Positions 25,796 through 33,882 of a DNA stretch of 62,672 bases are shown here, piece after piece. The stretch comes from a virus, in IMG/VR virus record IMGVR_UViG_3300028590_000016, positions 1 to 62,672 of that record. One strand, written 5' to 3'. Every line of letters starts with the position of its first letter. Position 1 is the stretch's first letter. The notes under the pieces were generated by a model. It made no database searches. It saw only the letters and a program-made list of their open reading frames with translations, and had not been told where the DNA came from. Both the position numbers and the translations under genes were made by a program.

Positions 25796-26187
25796 GGTTT
25801 TTCCTTCTCAAGCTCGGCAAGGATCGCATCGGCCCATGCGGCAGGCCATTGCAAGTATCTGGCTTTGTCGCGGGCTATTGTCCATTCCGTAATCTCTTTC
25901 AACGAAGCCGTAGTGAAATCGCTATACGCGGCGGACTCCGTGCTAACGCTGGCCCTATCGATGTAGCCATGTTGCAGCCGGAATGCTTCGTGCTTTTGTT
26001 GGTCGCTGACTTCGGGGCCAACGAAAGGCCCGGGCTTCGGCTGGAATGCTGGCTCAAACCACCGCTGGGGCTTATGGGGTGCGTGCGCGATCAGATATTG
26101 CCGCAGCGTCAGCCCGAGATGCGAGTGATGATGCAAGCCGTCGCCGTTCTTTTCCGAAGACGGGAAGGCAGGTTTGTCGGCGAGCAT
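25792..26187 (-). CDS. Hypothetical phage protein
   Basis: 131 residues from ATG 26187, one base after the stop of the preceding frame. It starts LADKPAFPSSEKNGDGLHHH and has HLGLTLRQYLIAHAP, a motif common in small phage proteins, then a helical end (WAAAWADAILAEL-like). No known function. Confidence 0.65.
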   Translation of the reverse strand: MLADKPAFPSSEKNGDGLHHHSHLGLTLRQYLIAHAPHKPQRWFEPAFQPKPGPFVGPEVSDQQKHEAFRLQHGYIDRASVSTESAAYSDFTTASLKEITEWTIARDKARYLQWPAAWADAILAELEKEKP

Positions 26188-26188
26188 G

Positions 26189-26421
26189 TCAGTCCACCTT
26201 GTGAGCAGGAACGTCGGGCAACCCGGCATCCCAAGAGTCAAGTAGTTGGCGAAGCGCAGCAGCAACGTCGGCGCGCTCGGCAGTGCTGATGTAGTTCATG
26301 CGATCGGGCGTCCAGACCAGCAACGTGAAGGCGACGGGCTGGCCGGCTATGGCATCTAGGCGATCTTTGAGTTCGCTAGCAACCGTCTGAAGCTCGCGCG
26401 AAACTTTCGCGGCGGGCTCAT
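26189..26421 (-). pseudogene. Conserved phage protein with an apparent one-base frameshift near its start
   Basis: The frame ending at 26189 encodes SRELQTVASELKDRLDAIAG, then FTLLVWTPDRMNYIST and GLPDVPAHKV, a frequent small phage protein. It has no usable start. ATG 26421, which overlaps the upstream stop as expected here, is in another frame and ends after 21 residues. Adding one C to the CCC run (complement of 26414-26416) would join the two and give a normal protein beginning MSPAAKVSREL. This is either a real inactivation or a sequencing error. Confidence 0.6.
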
Positions 26422-26570
26422 GTCGGTTCCTTTGCCTTCTGCTGCTTAGCCTTGAGCCGATCCATGGCAGCCTTACGGCGCTTGGCCGCGTTCGATTCCG
26501 GCGATTCGGCTTGCGGCGTTTTGATGCGCTCAAGCTCGCGTTGCATCTCGTACCAGCTGCGACTCTCCAC
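26418..26570 (-). CDS. Small basic helical protein
   Basis: 50 residues from GTG 26570 with AAAGG upstream. It starts MESRSWYEMQRELERIK and ends in a lysine-rich helix (MDRLKAKQQKAKEPT). It is the first gene after the promoter at 26601-26629 and overlaps the next ATG as ATGA. No domain recognised. Confidence 0.6.
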   Translation of the reverse strand: MESRSWYEMQRELERIKTPQAESPESNAAKRRKAAMDRLKAKQQKAKEPT

Positions 26571-26600
26571 GGCCTTTTCCTATCTCGGTAGTCGAGATTG

Positions 26601-26629
26601 ATAGTAGGCGCACCTATTCTCTAAGTCAA
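26601..26629 (-). promoter_or_regulatory. Minus-strand promoter with TAGG-N4-CCTA operator
   Basis: Read on the minus strand: TTGACT (26629-26624), a 17-base spacer, TACTAT (26606-26601). The palindrome TAGG-N4-CCTA (26605-26616) overlaps the -10 box. It lies between ssb and the 50-residue gene and should drive the operon running down from 26570. It is one of five like sites. Confidence 0.75.
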
Positions 26630-26634
26630 GCGAT

Positions 26635-27069
26635 TTATCCGCGCCGACTTCCGTACCCGCCCTGGCGCTGTTGCTCGCCTTCGCTGCGGCCATGCTGGTC
26701 GCGGCCGTCGGGATCGCCCCGGCTGTCGCCATCCCTGCGACCACCAAGCATTTGCATTTCGTCGGCGATGACATCGGTGGAATAGCGCTTGACGCCATCC
26801 TTTTCCCATTCCTCGGTGCGCAGCTTGCCTTCGATATAGACCTGCGAACCTTTCTTGAGATATTCGCCGGCAATCTCGGCGAGTCGGCCGAAGAACTTGA
26901 CCCTGTGAAATTCAGTTTGCTTCTTTTGCTCGCCCGTTTGCTTGTCCTTCCATTCTTCGGAAGTGGCGACTCGAATGCTTGTGATCGCGGCACCGCCCGG
27001 CGTGTAGCGCGTTTCTGGATCAGCAGCGCACCGACCGACGAGTATGACCTTGTTGACCCCACGTCCCAT
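26635..27069 (-). CDS. ssb: Single-stranded DNA-binding protein
   Basis: 144 residues. The OB-fold sequence is clear: [60 protein letters not shown] and [12 protein letters not shown]. The tail after residue 110 is glycine/arginine-rich and ends GGYGSRRG. The acidic tip ending in PF, which bacterial SSB uses to recruit partners, is absent. It coats ssDNA during replication and recombination and is encoded next to the YqaJ exonuclease. Confidence 0.93.
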   Translation of the reverse strand: MGRGVNKVILVGRCAADPETRYTPGGAAITSIRVATSEEWKDKQTGEQKKQTEFHRVKFFGRLAEIAGEYLKKGSQVYIEGKLRTEEWEKDGVKRYSTDVIADEMQMLGGRRDGDSRGDPDGRDQHGRSEGEQQRQGGYGSRRG

Positions 27070-27078
27070 TTTGTACTC

Positions 27079-27840
27079 CTAGCTATTACGCAATTTGTGC
27101 TCGGTCTCGTCGACCAGTTTCTTGAATTCGACGAGTTCGGGTTCCATGGTTTCGATGTAGGCTTCGTCGCGTTCCCATCGTCGCCACCATAATTCCTTGC
27201 CGATCGATTCGAGCGCCGGGCAGAACAAGGCGAAGTGCCAAGCGCGTCGGCGCATGATCCACATGCAGCCCTGCACTTGGTCGGCGAACTCGGTCAGGTC
27301 GCCATCGATGAGCACGCTGCGCAAGCTATCCGGTGCAACGAGGCACTTGTACTCGCTGCCTTCGTCGGGGTCGATGAGGCCATCTGCGGAGCAACCGAAT
27401 GCGAGATCTTCCGTGAGCACGAAACCGCAGCGACGCACAACGACGCCGGCAGCAATCTCGTGAGCGGCGCGCGCTTCAGGCTCAAGCTCATGGCCCCTAC
27501 GCATTTGCCACGTCTCGAAACCCTCGTCCAACGGTTGCCCGCTGATGCGTTCGATCGCGAGGCGAAACGCGTAGTCCTTCGCCGCATTGCTGAAGTCGCC
27601 GACCTTCTCACCTCGCAGCGCGCGCTTGATCGTTTCAGAAGATGGTGCCGCCTTGTAGCCGGCAACCTCGCGCGCCACGGCGTCACTGTCGCCATTGAGC
27701 TTCGCGGCAACGTACTTCTGCTGACGCTCGTCCAGCCCTCCGACACGATCGCGGGCGACACAAAACATGCTCGCCGTGATCGCCCCCGCACGGGCCTGAT
27801 GCCACTCCGGCGAACCCTGATCGCATTCGACGATGATCAT
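27079..27840 (-). CDS. YqaJ/lambda-Exo-like recombination exonuclease
   Basis: 253 residues. It shows the PD-(D/E)XK family pattern: QGSPEWHQARAGAITASMF near the start, GHELEPEARAAHE in the middle, FGCSADGLIDPDEGSEYKCL with the catalytic D and E-x-K, and a following ADQVQGCMWIM helix. Such 5'-3' exonucleases make ssDNA tails for an annealing protein, here probably the ERF-like protein at 30144. It lies directly upstream of ssb. Confidence 0.88.
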   Translation of the reverse strand: MIIVECDQGSPEWHQARAGAITASMFCVARDRVGGLDERQQKYVAAKLNGDSDAVAREVAGYKAAPSSETIKRALRGEKVGDFSNAAKDYAFRLAIERISGQPLDEGFETWQMRRGHELEPEARAAHEIAAGVVVRRCGFVLTEDLAFGCSADGLIDPDEGSEYKCLVAPDSLRSVLIDGDLTEFADQVQGCMWIMRRRAWHFALFCPALESIGKELWWRRWERDEAYIETMEPELVEFKKLVDETEHKLRNS

Positions 27841-28598
27841 TCGGAAGCCTTGGCTTTCGCATCTGCGAACTTCAATGCGAAGACGCGAAGCTCCGTTTTG
27901 ATCAATGGGCGGTAGTTGTATGGTTGCCGTGTAGATAGAAGATCGAACCGGTCTAGCATGTCTGAAGCTTCTTCAAGGGCTTCAATCAGTCCAGATTCAG
28001 AAATTGAGGCGTGAGCTGCATTCCACGCAAGTATCGCGGCATGCATCCGTGGATCTTGGTAGACGAAATCTCCCGAGCTGTCCGGGCACCTAGCGAACTC
28101 GGCTCCATGGTAGCCGAGCCGTTCCATGGCTCCTTTGTCGGTGTTCGGATCAGAATAGACATCAGCGTAGAGCGCGGTGACGGTGTAGTCGTCTGGGTTA
28201 TCGCCGTTTTCATTAGACAACTCGGCGATTCTAGCCTCAGCGCAATCGGCCACAGAGACGAAGGCGTGAGCGCTCGGTCCATCGATCCAGTTCGCGACAT
28301 GGGTACGACCGGCTGGCGCGGGGAAATCGAGCGATGCAGCGAGCATCGCCGCGAACGTGCCGCGCTGATTCTTGATGCGATCGTAGTCGGCATTCATCTG
28401 CGTCGCTAGCTCGAAATCGGAGTGCTTCGGGGCATCTGTATCGCCTTGTGATGCGGCCATGTATGCTGAGATGGTGATGCGCATTTGATCGCGGAAGGCT
28501 TCACGTGTCGGCGCAGGCAACTGTGACCAGCCCGAATAGTGCGTGTTGCAGGCGCACTCAAGGGCATGGTCTCTGACGATGGCGGAGAGGATGGTCAT
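27837..28598 (-). CDS. Hypothetical protein
   Basis: 253 residues from ATG 28598. Mixed alpha/beta with several conserved-looking segments (RDQMRITISAYMAASQG, WIDGPSAHAFVSVADCAEAR). The C-terminus resembles small phage proteins that follow exonuclease genes. No catalytic motif recognised. Confidence 0.6.
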   Translation of the reverse strand: MTILSAIVRDHALECACNTHYSGWSQLPAPTREAFRDQMRITISAYMAASQGDTDAPKHSDFELATQMNADYDRIKNQRGTFAAMLAASLDFPAPAGRTHVANWIDGPSAHAFVSVADCAEARIAELSNENGDNPDDYTVTALYADVYSDPNTDKGAMERLGYHGAEFARCPDSSGDFVYQDPRMHAAILAWNAAHASISESGLIEALEEASDMLDRFDLLSTRQPYNYRPLIKTELRVFALKFADAKAKASE

Positions 28599-28924
28599 TG
28601 CCCGTCTCCCAAGCGAGCGGCGTCAAGAGCTTTTTTCGCTTTCTGGCGGTAGAATGCTCGTCGCATTTGCGGAAGCTCATCTAGGACGTACCCGTTGGCT
28701 TCGGCAAATATATCCGCAACATCAAGAATTTCCTTCATCGGGTATCCCACCTGGATCAGCACTTGGGCGTCAAAGTTTCGACGCACATTGTCACTTTTCC
28801 ATTTGACGGAGTGAACCACTACAGTGCGATCGCCGTACTGAATTTCGTCACCTTTCGCCGGGGCTTGCGGCAGTTCAAATTCAGCGCTGCCGGCGCCTTC
28901 AAGTACACACCAGATGCGGGTCAT
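28595..28924 (-). CDS. Protein with RIWC...RRNFDAQVL motif, copy 2
   Basis: 109 residues. The first 65 residues (TRIWCVLEGAGSAEFELPQA...NVRRNFDAQVLIQV) are a paralogue of the protein at 24400-24588. A further 45-residue helical part (ILDVADIFAEANGYVLDEL) is unique to this copy. Unknown function. Confidence 0.65.
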   Translation of the reverse strand: MTRIWCVLEGAGSAEFELPQAPAKGDEIQYGDRTVVVHSVKWKSDNVRRNFDAQVLIQVGYPMKEILDVADIFAEANGYVLDELPQMRRAFYRQKAKKALDAARLGDGQ

Positions 28925-29109
28925 TTCCGATTCCTCGCGCGCGCCATCTTCGCCGCCTTGTTCTTGGCCTTGCGAACGTCGGCCTTGAAGTCCGGCACCG
29001 CACGAGCCTTGCGGCTGCGATACTCGGATCGGCCCACGGATTCCATAGGCATGCCAGCTGCGCCGAAAGCCGCGACTGCCACATAAGAGTCAATTGAAAG
29101 CTTTCTCAT
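28921..29109 (-). CDS. Small basic protein
   Basis: 62 residues, strongly basic at the C-terminus (KADVRKAKNKAAKMARARNR), with a hydrophobic N-terminal part. Could bind nucleic acid. Coupled to the next gene by ATGA. Confidence 0.6.
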   Translation of the reverse strand: MRKLSIDSYVAVAAFGAAGMPMESVGRSEYRSRKARAVPDFKADVRKAKNKAAKMARARNRK

Positions 29110-29111
29110 GC

Positions 29112-29612
29112 TTACGATTCCTTGTTCAGTTCGTTGGCACGGGTTTGGGCGGCGGAACGGGTACTGAAATAGGCATTTTTCCCTACTGCATTCTTATCCG
29201 TCTTCGTCCAGAAATCGCCATCGTCGACCACTACCACAGCGAACCAGCCATCGGCCTCTCGCACAACCCATTGCGGGTTAGAATCAAGCAACAGCCGGCA
29301 CGAAAACACGCGATCACCGCTACGCGAAACCTGCGCGCCGAACTCGTCCATCGGGGCGGCTGCGGCGGGGATGAGGTCTTGGAGTGAACGCGCTTCGGGA
29401 TTGATCAGACTACTGCAAGAAACCTTCGGCTCGGCGATGATCGCGGCCAGCGCCACAAGAACGGCACTTTCACGGTCGAAAGCGACGGCCGCGTCATCGA
29501 TGTATGAGGCGTCGCACGTCCCCAACTGGCACGATATCGAGTTGACACCGGCATCAAATGCCGCTTGCGTCAGCGTGCGAGCCTGCTGTTCGGTGAACTG
29601 GTAGGTGTTCAT
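29112..29612 (-). CDS. Hypothetical protein with ELNKES C-terminus
   Basis: 166 residues from ATG 29612. Its last 15 residues (AAQTRANELNKES) repeat the end of the 52-residue protein at 24585-24743, and both lie just upstream of a RIWC-type gene, one gene further away here. The segment DGWFAVVVVDDGDFWTKTD precedes it. Probably related to that pair by duplication. Function unknown. Confidence 0.65.
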   Translation of the reverse strand: MNTYQFTEQQARTLTQAAFDAGVNSISCQLGTCDASYIDDAAVAFDRESAVLVALAAIIAEPKVSCSSLINPEARSLQDLIPAAAAPMDEFGAQVSRSGDRVFSCRLLLDSNPQWVVREADGWFAVVVVDDGDFWTKTDKNAVGKNAYFSTRSAAQTRANELNKES

Positions 29613-29815
29613 TCCTTGCTCCCATTGTGCGCAGTATGCTGGTGAACCGTCTGCCGCCAGCGCGGGTGGTCAGCGGAGTTGCAGCCGAGCCGCACTGCCT
29701 CGTCGGTCAACGCGTTCCGGAGCCGCAGCAACCCGCAGCGCGTGCAGCAGAGCCAGCTACAGATTCTCCAGCCCGTGAAGGAATGCTGTTCCAGCTTGTA
29801 GGCTGGCGATGTCAT
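29609..29815 (-). CDS. Small zinc-ribbon-like phage protein
   Basis: 68 residues. CCTRCGLLRLRNALTDEAVR and GCNSADHPRW match a widespread small phage protein with a likely zinc site. The function of that family is unknown to me. ATG 29815 overlaps the previous stop. Confidence 0.7.
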   Translation of the reverse strand: MTSPAYKLEQHSFTGWRICSWLCCTRCGLLRLRNALTDEAVRLGCNSADHPRWRQTVHQHTAHNGSKE

Positions 29816-30147
29816 TGTGTTGGCAGTCCGATTTCGTCGACGACCAGGAAGTCTGGGTTGTTCCCCAATAGCTTGGGTTTAGGCAAAAGCTTCGCCAGCG
29901 CTTCATCCATGCGGGCCAAATCAATGCCGGTCTGCGGTGGACGCCCGAGCATCCTGCATATCGTTGTGTTCCACGCACGAGTGGCCGCGCTCACGGATTG
30001 TGCAGCTTCGATAAGATCGGCAAGCGCAGCAGCATGGGATGTAAGGAAAATGTCCGCAGCCTCTAGCCGCAGTTCCATGTCAAGACGGCTGATGTCAGCA
30101 TTCTCGTGCTTGACCCGGTGCTTGAGTTGCCAAAGAGCGTCTTTCAC
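29812..30147 (-). CDS. Hypothetical protein of the recombination operon
   Basis: 111 residues from GTG 30147. Mostly helical (SRLDMELRLEAADIFLTSH), ending in a proline-rich strand (GNNPDFLVVDEIGLPTQ). It follows the ERF gene with a GTGA overlap. No domain recognised. Confidence 0.6.
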   Translation of the reverse strand: MKDALWQLKHRVKHENADISRLDMELRLEAADIFLTSHAAALADLIEAAQSVSAATRAWNTTICRMLGRPPQTGIDLARMDEALAKLLPKPKLLGNNPDFLVVDEIGLPTQ

Positions 30148-30974
30148 GGCTGCTGCCCCTTAGCCTTGTCCGCCGCCTCAGCGCGCGCCTTGATCTTGCG
30201 GAACTCGCCGCCGATGCTAGCGCGCTGTTGAGCGCTCATGGCTTTCCATGCCACAGAAAGCGCCTCCCACCCCTGATCGGCGAGGCTGTAGAGGTCCGTG
30301 ACCATGCGCGAAGCGGCCTGGTTTTCTTCGTCGCTGCGCTGCGGCTCCGCGTTGCGCTCGCGGCCTTTTTCCTGGCGCGGACGCCCAGCGCTGGCGCCGT
30401 CATCGTCCATGCCCTTCGCGGCCAGACCGACAGCGGCCAACAAAGTATATCTCTCTAAATAGCTCAGTGTAGACCCAACCGCTTGAATCGCATTCTTGCT
30501 GCCAGACGTATCAGGGCCGGCGGTCAGTGTAGTTTCCTCGCTATGGCCCTGCGCATGCCGGACAACGCAGGTAACCGTGATGCCCTTTTCAGTCTGAGTC
30601 GGGCGCCAGTTGTGGCTAAGCTGATGCTTCGCCATGGCTGGAATAACGGCGTCGGTCACGTCCGAAAGCTCGGCGTGCGAATAAGAGGTAGGATCAGCGC
30701 CGCGAGTCGGATAACTGACTCGCTTGCTCTTGATGATCTGGATCGCTTCAGTCTTGAACGCAGCCATCGCAGCCGTGAACGCGTTCAAAGCCTGCTTGGC
30801 TTCGTAGCGGTCCACCAAGTCCATGAACTTTGACAGCTCGTCCATGCTGGCGCCGCGCGCGGCAGCCACAGCTAGAAGCTCAAATGGCGTCTTCGCCAAT
30901 GGCTGCGCTGCCGTATTCGAAACGGTGACCGCCGTTCCTGTAGGTTCGATGGTACCTTCAATCGTGTCGTTCAT
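30144..30974 (-). CDS. erf: ERF-family single-strand annealing protein
   Basis: 276 residues. Residues of about 50-200 carry the ERF pattern: FMDLVDRYEAKQALNAFTAA, YSHAELSDVTDAVIPAMAKH, SHNWRPTQTEKGITVTC and GSKNAIQAVGSTLSYLERYT followed by AAVGLAAKGMDDDG. ERF proteins anneal complementary single strands in phage recombination. The C-terminal third is charged and helical. It works naturally with the exonuclease and SSB of the same block. Confidence 0.9.
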   Translation of the reverse strand: MNDTIEGTIEPTGTAVTVSNTAAQPLAKTPFELLAVAAARGASMDELSKFMDLVDRYEAKQALNAFTAAMAAFKTEAIQIIKSKRVSYPTRGADPTSYSHAELSDVTDAVIPAMAKHQLSHNWRPTQTEKGITVTCVVRHAQGHSEETTLTAGPDTSGSKNAIQAVGSTLSYLERYTLLAAVGLAAKGMDDDGASAGRPRQEKGRERNAEPQRSDEENQAASRMVTDLYSLADQGWEALSVAWKAMSAQQRASIGGEFRKIKARAEAADKAKGQQP

Positions 30975-30980
30975 GACATC

Positions 30981-32198
30981 CTATTCCGTTTCGCGGCGCA
31001 GCGTAGCGCCGAGCTTGAGAGTGACGATGTGGTCGGCGTAGCCGAGTTCGATCAGGAGGGTTTCGGCTTCCGACGCGGCTTCGACAAGCGTTGCTTCGCG
31101 AATCGCGCGTTCCCGTTCCGCTGCTGCAGCTTCCGCTTCGGCCTTCTCACGTGCTGCGACAGCTTCGCGTTCGGCCGCTTCTCGCGCCTCCCGCTCCGCA
31201 CGTTCTGCCGCTTCCTTAGCCTCTCTTTCGGCGCGTGCTCGTTCCTCTTGCTCGCGGGTCTGCTGCGCCAAGGCTTCCTGCTGTTCACGCAACTGGCGCT
31301 GTTTCTCAGCCATTTCCGCTTGCTGGCGGGCTTGCTCGGCCTTGAATGCCGCTTCCTGCGCCGCACGCGCGGCTACGGCGATTCGATCCGCTTCGGCCTG
31401 GGCTGCGGCCCTCTCGGCATCTTCGTGCTCCTGGCGGGCGCGGCGCTCGGCTTCCTCGGCATCTGCGGTGGCCTTGGCCTCCGCTGCCAGACGCGCCCGT
31501 TCCTCTGCCGCGATCCTGTCGGCTTCCGCGCGGGCTTCCGCAGCGATGCGGTCGCGCTCCGCTTGCTCCGCTGCCAAGCGTTCAAGTTCTGCCCGTTGCT
31601 CAGCTAGTCGCACGGCTTCAAGTTCCGATGCCACAGCGGCATCGTGCATCTGTTGCAGGCGTTCCAGCGCATCCGCAAGCGCCTTGTCGGCAACGATCCT
31701 CGCCGGACCTTCGATGTCCGAAAAGTCCACGCCCTTGGCGTCGTGAATCTTGCCCGCGATAGCCTCAGAGGTTGCCCCCAGCATCGACACCGGCAGGTTC
31801 CTAACCGCATCGATCCGCGCCACAATCGCAGCGGCGCGGTCAACCTCGGACTTTTCCTTCGCGGCCTTCTCTGCGGCAATGGCGTCATCCCACCTGTCCT
31901 GCACTGCCTGCAGTCGAGATTCCTCAGGCTCGATCAAGCCGATAAGCCGCGCTTCCTCCGCTATCACGGCCTTGGCAAACGCTGCCGCATCCTCGCGTGC
32001 CGACTTCCCGGCCTTGGCGATCAGGACTCGCGTGTTCTTCAGCTTTATCCGCGCCGCGTGACATTCCTTGCGGCCATCTGCGTTCGTAATCTCTACGATC
32101 GCCGCAGAGTCCTTGACCATTTCGGTAAGCAGTTCCGCTCGCATCGTGGATGCAAGAGCCGTTCTGGCACGGTCGATCGGTTGCAGTTCGGTGCTCAT
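30981..32198 (-). CDS. Long alanine/glutamate-rich coiled-coil protein
   Basis: 405 residues. Residues 1-180 are helical with a moderately varied sequence; residues of about 185-370 are an almost pure A/E/R coiled coil (RAEADRIAAEERARLAAEAK and similar). Such proteins often sit just upstream of ERF or Bet-type annealing proteins. A structural or partner role in recombination is inferred from position. Codon bias in the coil is extreme and the DNA there is repeat-like. Confidence 0.7.
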   Translation of the reverse strand: MSTELQPIDRARTALASTMRAELLTEMVKDSAAIVEITNADGRKECHAARIKLKNTRVLIAKAGKSAREDAAAFAKAVIAEEARLIGLIEPEESRLQAVQDRWDDAIAAEKAAKEKSEVDRAAAIVARIDAVRNLPVSMLGATSEAIAGKIHDAKGVDFSDIEGPARIVADKALADALERLQQMHDAAVASELEAVRLAEQRAELERLAAEQAERDRIAAEARAEADRIAAEERARLAAEAKATADAEEAERRARQEHEDAERAAAQAEADRIAVAARAAQEAAFKAEQARQQAEMAEKQRQLREQQEALAQQTREQEERARAEREAKEAAERAEREAREAAEREAVAAREKAEAEAAAAERERAIREATLVEAASEAETLLIELGYADHIVTLKLGATLRRETE

Positions 32199-32455
32199 GC
32201 TTGAAGTCCTTCAGGCCAAGGCGTTTTTATACCCTCAACCCATTCGTTTCGTTCATCGTTCCATGTCAGAAAATAGAACCCTTCCATGTCGCTACAGCGG
32301 ATCACTCTGCATCCTTGTGGCCGGCCTAGGTAGATAGCGGGCAGCGCCGCATCCTTTTCGCCCCCAGAGGCTTGTCCCGTAACGCTTTCCAGCCCCACCA
32401 TGTCAGCGTAAAATTTGCATGTGAATCGGCCCAACGATGGAGTCTCGGTGCTCAT
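32195..32455 (-). CDS. Hypothetical protein
   Basis: 86 residues from ATG 32455. It has RFTCKFYADMVGLESV and GFYFLTWNDERNEWVEG, a strand-rich pattern. ATG overlaps the upstream stop as ATGA. Unknown function. Confidence 0.6.
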   Translation of the reverse strand: MSTETPSLGRFTCKFYADMVGLESVTGQASGGEKDAALPAIYLGRPQGCRVIRCSDMEGFYFLTWNDERNEWVEGIKTPWPEGLQA

Positions 32456-33087
32456 ACCTTGGCTCCTTCGGCACACTGTGCAGCAAGCGCTTCCGTGGTC
32501 TGAATCCACTCTGCCCGCTCCGCGTCCGTTATGCTGTTGAACCTGGTCACGACTTCATCGCGCTCCGTCGAGGTCACGAACTTCAATCCCTTCTTTGTCG
32601 CCGCACCGCGCCAGTATTCCTCGGTCTTGCAGCCCGGCGCGAAATGCCTGTCGTAGTTGTAGCCGCTATGCATTTCGGCGAACCACTTCTGTTTCTGCCA
32701 CTGCAGGTAGACGCGAAACATCTCCGGCCGATAGATTCCGAGCGAATCGTCAGTCGGGACGAGCGAATAAATCGTCGGCTTCGGCTCACTGAACCAGCCG
32801 GACACGTCGTCTTCGCTGCCCCATTCCATGACCACGGTCCCATTCCGGTCTCCGGACTCGATCACGAATCCATACCATCGCGCCGCGTATCGGATGCGGC
32901 CGCCGTAGATATGGTTGCACGCGTTGATCTGGTGCCGCTGGCAGAACTGGATATCCTCGCGCTTCGTATCGTACGACCAAGCCGCGTCGGCGATCCGCTC
33001 CAGCACTTCGATACCAGCAGAGTTCCCGAACTCCGCGCAGAATGCTGCGAAATCCGGGTTCTCGTCGATCACGTCTTGCTTGCTCAT
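32452..33087 (-). CDS. Hypothetical protein, first gene after the 33.1-kb promoter
   Basis: 211 residues from ATG 33087, 30 bases below the -10 box of the promoter at 33117-33145. Aromatic-rich with RIRYAARWYGFVIESGD and MFRVYLQWQKQKWFAEMH. It leads the recombination operon that continues through the coiled-coil and ERF genes. Function unknown. Confidence 0.65.
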   Translation of the reverse strand: MSKQDVIDENPDFAAFCAEFGNSAGIEVLERIADAAWSYDTKREDIQFCQRHQINACNHIYGGRIRYAARWYGFVIESGDRNGTVVMEWGSEDDVSGWFSEPKPTIYSLVPTDDSLGIYRPEMFRVYLQWQKQKWFAEMHSGYNYDRHFAPGCKTEEYWRGAATKKGLKFVTSTERDEVVTRFNSITDAERAEWIQTTEALAAQCAEGAKV

Positions 33088-33116
33088 GTCGCTCGCTCAT
33101 CTGAACCCATGCAAGG

Positions 33117-33145
33117 ATAGTAGGCTCACCTATTCTTTCAGTCAA
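33117..33145 (-). promoter_or_regulatory. Minus-strand promoter with TAGG-N4-CCTA operator
   Basis: On the minus strand: TTGACT (33145-33140), 17-base spacer, TACTAT (33122-33117). TAGG-N4-CCTA spans 33121-33132 and overlaps the -10 box, as at 26.6 and 61.3 kb. It should drive the recombination operon from 33087. Confidence 0.78.
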
Positions 33146-33156
33146 CAGGAATTTCG

Positions 33157-33387
33157 CTACTTCTCGGCGAAGTCGATGACGCTTGTCGGGATGTTGCGCT
33201 TGCCCTGCGAGCAAATCTGCAACTGCACTTTGACGGTGCGCAGAATTTCTCTCGCCTGCGCAGCGATGGCATCGCCTTGAGCCGGAAGAATGCCGCCCTT
33301 AGGGTCTTCGTTGCCCGTCTTGAGCTTCTGCAGCGTGTCCCAGAGCGCTTCTTTAAGCGCCGTTGCGTTGAGTTCTTTCGTAGTCAC
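33157..33387 (-). CDS. Hypothetical protein
   Basis: 76 residues from GTG 33387 with GGAGG four bases upstream. It reads LNATALKEALWDTLQKLKTG and GDAIAAQAREILRTVKVQLQ, a helical pattern found in small phage proteins. The 5' end overlaps the preceding gene by 35 bases. Unknown function. Confidence 0.65.
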   Translation of the reverse strand: MTTKELNATALKEALWDTLQKLKTGNEDPKGGILPAQGDAIAAQAREILRTVKVQLQICSQGKRNIPTSVIDFAEK

Positions 33388-33874
33388 GTTTCCTCCGGTT
33401 GGTCTTGTTCAATGTGCCGTTGATCAGCATGATTTCGTACTTGGTCGCTTGCTTGGCTATCTCGGTGTCGAGCGCGGATAGCGCCAGAAACGCCTCCCAA
33501 AATTCGCCGAACTGTTGCTTGGCTCGGCGCACCTTGTCGTATTCCGACTTGGATTTTTTGTACTCCGGACGCCGGCAGTATGCGACGTGGCGGGGCATCG
33601 TTTTCTTGCGGTCGACCGCAGCTTTCACAGGGTCGTACGTGAGTTTGAACCGAGCGGCCTTTTTCACTTTCAGCATCGCTCGGTTCTTCACTCGGTACTC
33701 CGCATCGTACTGGCGTTTCTCGGCCTTCAACTGCGCTTCGGTCTTGTGCTGCCGCCTTCCGAAGCCCGCACATTCCCTGTCGCAGAACAGACGCGCGCCT
33801 GCAGCCTTGGCACGGTTAACGGCGCCCACTGGCTTCTCGGAAACCGCACCGCAGTAAGCGCACGCGATCTGCAT
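33353..33874 (-). CDS. Zinc-finger-like basic protein
   Basis: 173 residues. CAYCGAVSEKP and LFCDRECAGFG give a four-cysteine site; the remainder is strongly basic (RFKLTYDPVKAAVDRKKTMP). The pattern is like HNH-associated phage proteins, but the histidine core of an HNH site is not seen. It may bind nucleic acid. Confidence 0.6.
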   Translation of the reverse strand: MQIACAYCGAVSEKPVGAVNRAKAAGARLFCDRECAGFGRRQHKTEAQLKAEKRQYDAEYRVKNRAMLKVKKAARFKLTYDPVKAAVDRKKTMPRHVAYCRRPEYKKSKSEYDKVRRAKQQFGEFWEAFLALSALDTEIAKQATKYEIMLINGTLNKTNRRKRDYERTQRNGA

Positions 33875-33882
33875 ATCAGGCT

